Of a stretch of DNA of 46,489 nucleotides, positions 41,437-46,489 are shown piece by piece (positions within the stretch are counted from its first letter, which is position 1; every line of letters begins with the position of its first letter). The position numbers and the translations under genes were made by a program. The DNA comes from Hyphomonadaceae bacterium (GTDB lineage: Bacteria; Pseudomonadota; Alphaproteobacteria; Caulobacterales; Hyphomonadaceae). The notes under the pieces are model-generated. The model searched no databases, was not told the origin of the DNA, and saw only the letters and a list, made by a program, of their open reading frames with translations. The DNA is taken from contig JAOATF010000136.1 in NCBI GenBank assembly GCA_030158285.1, positions 1 to 46,489 of the forward strand, in the 5' to 3' direction.

Positions 41437-42678
41437 TTACTGTAAAGGGGCGGTGCTGCCGATATGCGCGGGCGGCGCCGCGTGTGCCGTGATGGTCCAC
41501 CAGCGTGCGCCGATAAGGCCATGATAGAGGTTGATCTCGACCACTGTTCCGGCAGGCGCGCGCGCCTGCAGGTCCTCGGACACTCTGGCGTCGTAGGCCT
41601 GGGTGTAAGGGCCCCAGGGGGTGAGCGTGATGGAGCTGTCATTGCCGTCTGCTTCGGACGCCTGGACCTTCACCGCGAATGTCTGCGCGCGTGACGGGTC
41701 GAGCTGGACGTTGAGATGTGCTGCGGCTGAATAGCCATAAGTCGCCAGGATCAGCGCGAGGCCCGTATGGCCCAGCGAAAGCTGCCGCGTGGAGGGCCGA
41801 AGCAGGTAGAGCAACAGCCAGGCGATGGCGGCGAATACGGCGGCAATGACGAAGAGGCGCGGGTAGTCGGCAATGCGATAGTCGAGCGATCGTAACGTGA
41901 GTGCGCCGATGGGGAACACGTAGGCCAGCACAAGGCTTGGCCGCATGTCCCCGCCTCTTGCGCCCGCAAAATCCCAGCGGTCCTTCAACATGATCGCAAT
42001 AACGAAGACTGCCAGCGGAATGAGCAGGCCGACGCCGACCGCAGCGAGATGAGGCGTTGGCCAGAGCATGATCCAGATGCTCAGCAGGATCACACCAACG
42101 CTGGCCCAGTTTGCGATGCTGCGTTCACGCAGCAGAGCCGTATGACGTGCGTCGGGCGAGGCGCCATACCGGTCATCGGCCATGATGGCGTCATAGCTCT
42201 CGGCCTTGGCGAGTTCGTCGGTGTTGGGGATTGGATCCAGCCACGCGAGCAGCTCGGGCTCGTCGAGACTTCCAAGTGGTAAATCCACGCTCCTGCGATC
42301 GTCCTTCACCGCCAGTTTGACAACGCTGTCCCAGCTATCGTCATCGACGGTGGACCAGCCGGTTATGTCTCTTTTTTCAACACGCTTGTGGCGGAAGACC
42401 ATCGCAATCTCGACGGCGTCCGGGTGCAGCGTGATGGCATAGCGCTGGCGAAGAAGTGCGCAGTAGCCGGCAAAGCCTCCGAAGCAAAGCGCAAGGCAGG
42501 CAAGGGCGACAAGCGTGGGCGTATCGCGTCCGGAGATCCAGCCGGCGATACCGCCACCGATCGACGCCGCAGCCGCCAGGCCACCGATGGCAATGCCAGC
42601 CCAGTTGCGCCAGCCCCGCATGCGGATGATGTGCGGCTTTGCCAACCCCGAGCCCTCCGCGCCGGCAAGAAAGCTCAT
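41437..42678 (-). CDS. Multi-helix membrane protein
   Basis: A membrane protein of about 413 residues, family not recognised. An N-terminal helix pair (about residues 22-65) is followed by a soluble region (RYAITLHPDAVEIAMVFRHK and DITGWSTVDDDSWDSVVKLA, reminiscent of PH-like membrane-adjacent domains), then several helices and an extracytoplasmic C-terminal region. The start is uncertain; no good ribosome site is seen. It begins 53 nt after pgk on the same strand. Confidence 0.65.
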   Translation of the reverse strand: MSFLAGAEGSGLAKPHIIRMRGWRNWAGIAIGGLAAAASIGGGIAGWISGRDTPTLVALACLALCFGGFAGYCALLRQRYAITLHPDAVEIAMVFRHKRVEKRDITGWSTVDDDSWDSVVKLAVKDDRRSVDLPLGSLDEPELLAWLDPIPNTDELAKAESYDAIMADDRYGASPDARHTALLRERSIANWASVGVILLSIWIMLWPTPHLAAVGVGLLIPLAVFVIAIMLKDRWDFAGARGGDMRPSLVLAYVFPIGALTLRSLDYRIADYPRLFVIAAVFAAIAWLLLYLLRPSTRQLSLGHTGLALILATYGYSAAAHLNVQLDPSRAQTFAVKVQASEADGNDSSITLTPWGPYTQAYDARVSEDLQARAPAGTVVEINLYHGLIGARWWTITAHAAPPAHIGSTAPLQ

Positions 42679-42731
42679 GCGGACACAAACGAGACTAGTC
42701 TGCTCCGGCGGCTGGCGCCAATCGCCTGCGC

Positions 42732-43925
42732 CTAGATCTTCAGCGCGTCCACGCCCGGCAGCGGCTTGCCTTCCATCCATTCGAGGAAGGCGCCGCCTGC
42801 GGTGGAGATGAAGGTGAAATCGACGGAGACGCCGGCCATGTTGAGGGCCGAGACGGTGTCGCCGCCGCCTGCGACCGCCGTGAGCTTGCCATCGCGGCAG
42901 AGCTGGGCGGCGTGCCAGGCGGCTTCCATCGTGCCGCGCTGGAAGGGCGGGATCTCGAACACGCCGAGCGGGCCGTTCCAGATCAGCGTTTTCGAATTGC
43001 CCATCGCGCGCTTGAGGCGAGCCACGGTTTCCGGGCCGGCGTCGAGAATGCGCTCATGGTCGTCGACATTGCCGAGATTGCGCACGCGCGTGGGAACGCC
43101 GGATGCCATCTGTTCGGCCACCACGATATCGAGCGGCAGGAACAGCTTGCAGTTGTTTTGTCCGGCAAGGCGGATGATCTCGCGCGCGGTTTCGGCGAGG
43201 TCTTTCTCGCAATAGGACGCGCCGACATCATGGCCCTGCGCATAAAGGAAAGTGTTGGCCATGCCGCCGCCGATCGCCAGCTTGTCGAGCTTGGTGACAA
43301 GGTTCTTGAGCAGGTCGAGCTTGGTCGAGACTTTCGAGCCGCCGACAATGCCCATCACCGGGCGCTGCGGATTACCGAGCGCTGCGTCGAGGGCGGAGAG
43401 TTCGCGCTCCATCGAGAGACCGGGATAGGCGGGCAGCAGCTTGGCGACGCCTTCGGTGGACGCATGGGCGCGATGCGCGGCGGAGAAAGCGTCGTTGACA
43501 TAGATGTCGCCGAGCTTGGCCAGTTCGGCGGCGAAGGCGGCATCGTTCTTTTCTTCGCCCGCGTGGAAGCGCAGGTTTTCCAGCAGGGCAACGCCCCCGG
43601 GTTTCAGCGCCTTGATCGTGGCTTGCGCGGCTTCGCCGATGCAGTCGTCACCAAAGGCGATGTCTTTTCCAACCAGCGCAGCCAGCGGCGCGACCACCGG
43701 CTTGAGGCTCATCTCCGGCACGCGCTTGCCTTTCGGGCGATCAAAGTGAGCCAGCAGAACGACTTTCGCGCCGGCTTTCGACAGCAGGTCGATGGTCGGC
43801 AGGGCCGCCTTCAGGCGCGTGTCGTCAGTGATCTGGCCGGCGTCATCCATCGGTACGTTGAAATCGACGCGCACCAGCGCGGTCTTGCCCGAAAGGTTGG
43901 CGCCCTGAAGCGTGCGGAAGGTCAT
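42732..43925 (-). CDS. pgk: Phosphoglycerate kinase
   Basis: A 397-residue glycolytic kinase with the substrate motif VRVDFNVPMDDAGQITDDTR and the late segments GVFEIPPFQRGTMEAAW and GGGDTVSALNMAGV (nucleotide site). Length and composition are normal. It lies between the DUF6173-like gene and the membrane protein, 48 nt from the former. Confidence 0.97.
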   Translation of the reverse strand: MTFRTLQGANLSGKTALVRVDFNVPMDDAGQITDDTRLKAALPTIDLLSKAGAKVVLLAHFDRPKGKRVPEMSLKPVVAPLAALVGKDIAFGDDCIGEAAQATIKALKPGGVALLENLRFHAGEEKNDAAFAAELAKLGDIYVNDAFSAAHRAHASTEGVAKLLPAYPGLSMERELSALDAALGNPQRPVMGIVGGSKVSTKLDLLKNLVTKLDKLAIGGGMANTFLYAQGHDVGASYCEKDLAETAREIIRLAGQNNCKLFLPLDIVVAEQMASGVPTRVRNLGNVDDHERILDAGPETVARLKRAMGNSKTLIWNGPLGVFEIPPFQRGTMEAAWHAAQLCRDGKLTAVAGGGDTVSALNMAGVSVDFTFISTAGGAFLEWMEGKPLPGVDALKI

Positions 43926-43973
43926 GTCGTCTGTCCCGGTCTCAATAGTCTGTGCGAGGGGTAGCGTCGCCGC

Positions 43974-44501
43974 CTAGCTGATCGGATCGCCCCAGGGCTG
44001 GGGCTGGTCCTTGAAATTCTTGAGCAGCTCGAAGCCGATGCGGCGGGGTTCTTCGTCAGAGGCTTTCGGCACGGCGACGAGCAGGACGCTGACCTGGCTG
44101 TAGTGCTGGATCAGTTCGAATTTCCGGCCATCGGGGAATTGCCCGATGAACAGGATCATGTCCGGGCCCCAGCTGGCGAGATTGGTGATGTGCAGGGGTT
44201 CGGAGCCGGGGCCTTCGACGAAGCGGCCGCCGACTTCCTGCTCGGCGCCGAGGCCCTTCTCGAACTCGATGATCTGGTGGACGAGGCGCTCGTGCATCCA
44301 CTGCGCCGGATTGTGCGGCTGCTGAGCGGGCGGGGCGCCGACCACGCTCGTTCCCGGCGGCGTCACCGGCGCGGGCGGCGTCGGCGCGTCGTCCTGCGGG
44401 TCGATGTGGACGTCGGTGACGGTGTAGGGCGGGGTGGCGGTCGCATGGACGGCGGCTTCTTCAGCCGCCGGTCCATGCTTCGTGTTCTTGCTATCCGCCA
44501 C
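43974..44501 (-). CDS. DUF6173-like hypothetical protein
   Basis: A 175-residue protein with an N-terminal Pro/Ala-rich region (about 1-60), then a conserved domain: NPAQWMHERLVHQIIEFEKG, VGGRFVEGPGSEPLHITNLA, LIQHYSQVSVLLVAVPK and RRIGFELL. This fits the conserved alphaproteobacterial family I associate with DUF6173; the function is unknown. It starts 4 nt after gap ends and is surely co-transcribed with it and pgk. Confidence 0.7.
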   Translation of the reverse strand: MADSKNTKHGPAAEEAAVHATATPPYTVTDVHIDPQDDAPTPPAPVTPPGTSVVGAPPAQQPHNPAQWMHERLVHQIIEFEKGLGAEQEVGGRFVEGPGSEPLHITNLASWGPDMILFIGQFPDGRKFELIQHYSQVSVLLVAVPKASDEEPRRIGFELLKNFKDQPQPWGDPIS

Positions 44502-44505
44502 CGGA

Positions 44506-45513
44506 CTAGATCAGCTTCGCCCAGGCGACAGCCGTGTCGCTCATGCGGGTGGAGAAGCCCCACTCGTTGTCATACCAGCTCATGATCGAGACGAGCGTGC
44601 CGTCCATCACCTTGGTCTGGTCGGTGTGGAAGATCGACGAGTGCGGGTTGTGGTTGAAGTCCGACGAGACGAGCTTCTCGTCAGTGTAACCGAGGATGCC
44701 CTTCAGCTTGCCGTTGGCGGCGGTGCGGATGAGATCGTTGATCTCTTTCGCGGTCGTCGCGCGCTTGGCGATGAACTTGAAGTCCACCAGCGAAACGTTC
44801 GGCGTCGGCACGCGCACCGAGACGCCGTCGAGCTTACCGTTGAGGTCGGGCATCACGAGGCCAACGGCCTTCGCCGCGCCCGTCGAGGTCGGGATCATCG
44901 ACAGCGCAGCCGCGCGGCCGCGATAGAGATCCTTGTGCATCGTATCCAGCGTCGGCTGGTCGCCGGTGTAGGAGTGGATCGTCGTCATCATGCCCTTCTC
45001 GATGCCGATGGCTTCGTGAAGGACGCTGACCACCGGCACGAGGCAGTTGGTGGTGCACGAGGCGTTCGAGACGATCATGTGCTCTTTCGTGAGCTTCTGA
45101 TGGTTCACGCCGTAGACGACGGTGAGGTCGGAGTTCTCGCCCGGGGCCGAGATCAGCACGCGCTTGGCGCCGGCCTCGAGGTGAAGGGCGGCCTTGTCCT
45201 TGGCGGTGAAGATGCCCGTGCACTCGAACGCGATGTCGACGTTCATGGCCTTGTGCGGCAGCTCGGCCGGGTTCTTGATCGCCGTCACTTTGAACGACTG
45301 GTTGCCGACGGTGACCTGATCACCTTCGACCTTCACGTCCATGTTCAGCGGGCCGTGCACCGAGTCGTACTTCAGCAGGTGGACGTTGGTTTCCACCGGG
45401 CCGAGATCGTTCACGGCGACGACTTCGATGTCCGTGCGCTTGTGCTCGAGGATCGAGCGGAGAACCAGTCGACCGATACGGCCAAAGCCGTTGATCGCAA
45501 CACGAACAGCCAT
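44506..45513 (-). CDS. gap: Glyceraldehyde-3-phosphate dehydrogenase
   Basis: A 335-residue dehydrogenase with the N-terminal NAD motif VRVAINGFGRIGRLVLRS, the catalytic Cys in SNASCTTNC and the C-terminal segment SWYDNEWGFSTRM. ATG 45513 (GAGG 8 nt upstream) is the family start; the upstream open extension is spurious. It is followed at 4 nt by the DUF6173-like gene and pgk. An inverted repeat lies about 110 nt upstream. Confidence 0.97.
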   Translation of the reverse strand: MAVRVAINGFGRIGRLVLRSILEHKRTDIEVVAVNDLGPVETNVHLLKYDSVHGPLNMDVKVEGDQVTVGNQSFKVTAIKNPAELPHKAMNVDIAFECTGIFTAKDKAALHLEAGAKRVLISAPGENSDLTVVYGVNHQKLTKEHMIVSNASCTTNCLVPVVSVLHEAIGIEKGMMTTIHSYTGDQPTLDTMHKDLYRGRAAALSMIPTSTGAAKAVGLVMPDLNGKLDGVSVRVPTPNVSLVDFKFIAKRATTAKEINDLIRTAANGKLKGILGYTDEKLVSSDFNHNPHSSIFHTDQTKVMDGTLVSIMSWYDNEWGFSTRMSDTAVAWAKLI

Positions 45514-45620
45514 CGGGAAAACCTCAAAAATCCAATGCTGGCCCGGATGCAGGAACAGGGCCGCCGGGGCCACGGTCTATGCGGGGCCTAATACCGGATT
45601 TTGAGCGCGATGCGAGTGTT

Positions 45621-45642
45621 TTGCGCGGTGAAAATCGCGCAA
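45621..45642. promoter_or_regulatory. Inverted repeat upstream of gap
   Basis: Perfect 7-bp arms TTGCGCG and CGCGCAA with an 8-nt spacer GTGAAAAT. It lies between tkt and gap and about 110 nt upstream of the gap start, so it could be an operator for the gap promoter. The regulator is unknown. Confidence 0.5.
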
Positions 45643-45692
45643 TTCGATGCAGCATTTCGTGAGAGGCGCGATAAGCCCGGTTACAGGACGGC

Positions 45693-46489
45693 TTACAGGC
45701 GCTCTTTCGCGGCCTTCACCACGTTCTCCGCAGTAATGCCGAAATGCTTGTAGAGCGCCTTGTAGGGGGCGCTGGCGCCAAAACCGGACATGCCGACAAA
45801 GCCGCCTTCTGGACCGATCCAGCGGTCCCAGCCGTCGCGGACGCCGGCTTCCACGGCCACTTTCGGCAGCTTTCCGCCAAGTGTTTCCGAACGGTACGCG
45901 TCAGGCTGGGCGGCAAACAGCGCAAAGCACGGCAGGGACACGACGCGGGCGCCGATGCCCTCGGCTTCGAGCAGCTTCTGGGCTTCCAGCGCGATCTCGA
46001 TTTCCGAGCCGGTCGCGCAGAGCACGACTTTCTCAGGCTTCGAGGCCGGGGAAAGGACGTAACCGCCTTTTGCCACCAGGTTCGCGTCTGTGTGCGTCTT
46101 GCGCGCCGGGGCGAGGTTCTGGCGGGTGAGGGCGATCAGCGAGGGGCCGGTCGTGGTCTCGAGCGCGATCTGCCAAGCTTCGGCGGTTTCCACGCCATCG
46201 GCGGGGCGGAAGACCAGCAGGTTCGGGATCATGCGCAGCGAGGCGACATGCTCGACGGGCTGGTGCGTCGGGCCGTCTTCGCCAACGCCGATCGAGTCAT
46301 GCGTCATGACGTGGATCACGCGCTGGTTCATCAGCGCGCCGAGGCGGATGGACGGGCGGGAGTAGTCCGAGAACACGAGGAAGGTGCCCGAATACGGGAT
46401 CACGCCGCCATGCAGCGCCATGCCGTTCATCGCGGCGGCCATCGCATGCTCGCGGATGCCGTAATAGATGTAGCGGCCGGCGGTATCGG
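45693..46489 (-). CDS. tkt: Transketolase, C-terminal part (cut by window)
   Basis: The last ~265 residues of transketolase, a thiamine-diphosphate enzyme of the pentose phosphate pathway. The visible part begins near the conserved [14 protein letters not shown] and has [20 protein letters not shown], then the C-terminal domain with LAPARKTH and ends [12 protein letters not shown]. The N-terminal cofactor domain lies outside the window. It is the first visible gene of the tkt-gap-pgk-fba series. Confidence 0.95.
   Translation of the reverse strand, partial: DTAGRYIYYGIREHAMAAAMNGMALHGGVIPYSGTFLVFSDYSRPSIRLGALMNQRVIHVMTHDSIGVGEDGPTHQPVEHVASLRMIPNLLVFRPADGVETAEAWQIALETTTGPSLIALTRQNLAPARKTHTDANLVAKGGYVLSPASKPEKVVLCATGSEIEIALEAQKLLEAEGIGARVVSLPCFALFAAQPDAYRSETLGGKLPKVAVEAGVRDGWDRWIGPEGGFVGMSGFGASAPYKALYKHFGITAENVVKAAKERL

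Overview
The window reads as a stretch of chromosome from a GC-rich alphaproteobacterium, most likely in or near the Caulobacterales/Hyphomonadaceae. The lineage call rests on an RcdA homologue (DUF1465), a TrcR homologue (DUF1013), DUF1192, two DUF465 small proteins, a Cys-free L31 and a TonB-dependent receptor, together with the grouping of trcR, qor, DUF1192, rcdA and rpmE. There is no rRNA, intact tRNA, CRISPR array, transposase or integrase. Almost all of it is ordinary chromosome; the few accessory-looking spots are small.

Region by region. 1-8.2 kb: an HWE/HisKA_2 sensor kinase, a hypothetical protein, the truB-rpsO-pnp RNA/translation block on the minus strand, a GFA-type zinc protein, a double-ACT protein and a small secreted protein. 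8.2-9.6 kb: a dense hairpin cluster followed by a lone DUF4062 (TIR-like) protein beside dapF, the best candidate for an acquired defence gene. 9.6-14.4 kb: dapF, a prolyl-oligopeptidase lipoprotein, an M23-type lipoprotein and a coupled secreted protein. 14.8-18.1 kb: a MacA/MacB-type efflux pair. 18.1-25.6 kb: two divergent TetR units, each with a recognisable paired operator, an RcnB-like protein, a coiled-coil lipoprotein and a TonB-dependent receptor. 25.8-28.4 kb: two divergent DUF465 genes, a small membrane protein and a chromate transporter.

28.4-35.3 kb is the cell-cycle neighbourhood: trcR, a quinone oxidoreductase, DUF1192, rcdA (adaptor for CtrA degradation by ClpXP in Caulobacter), a DUF1275 protein, rpmE, an ABC exporter and lspA. 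Two regulatory features stand out here: an 11-bp phased array of CTG half-sites upstream of rcdA, and an intrinsic terminator about 20 nt before the trcR start codon.

35.5-46.5 kb holds a YCII protein, two convergent inositol-phosphatase-family genes and a long minus-strand series of central carbon genes: tkt (cut by the window edge), gap, pgk and fba, interspersed with small hypotheticals, an alpha/beta hydrolase and a membrane protein, followed by thiE and suhB. Several start codons were moved downstream from the longest reading frame on the basis of Shine-Dalgarno spacing and family alignment. Four intrinsic terminators in the window share an unusual U-tract interrupted by GC.
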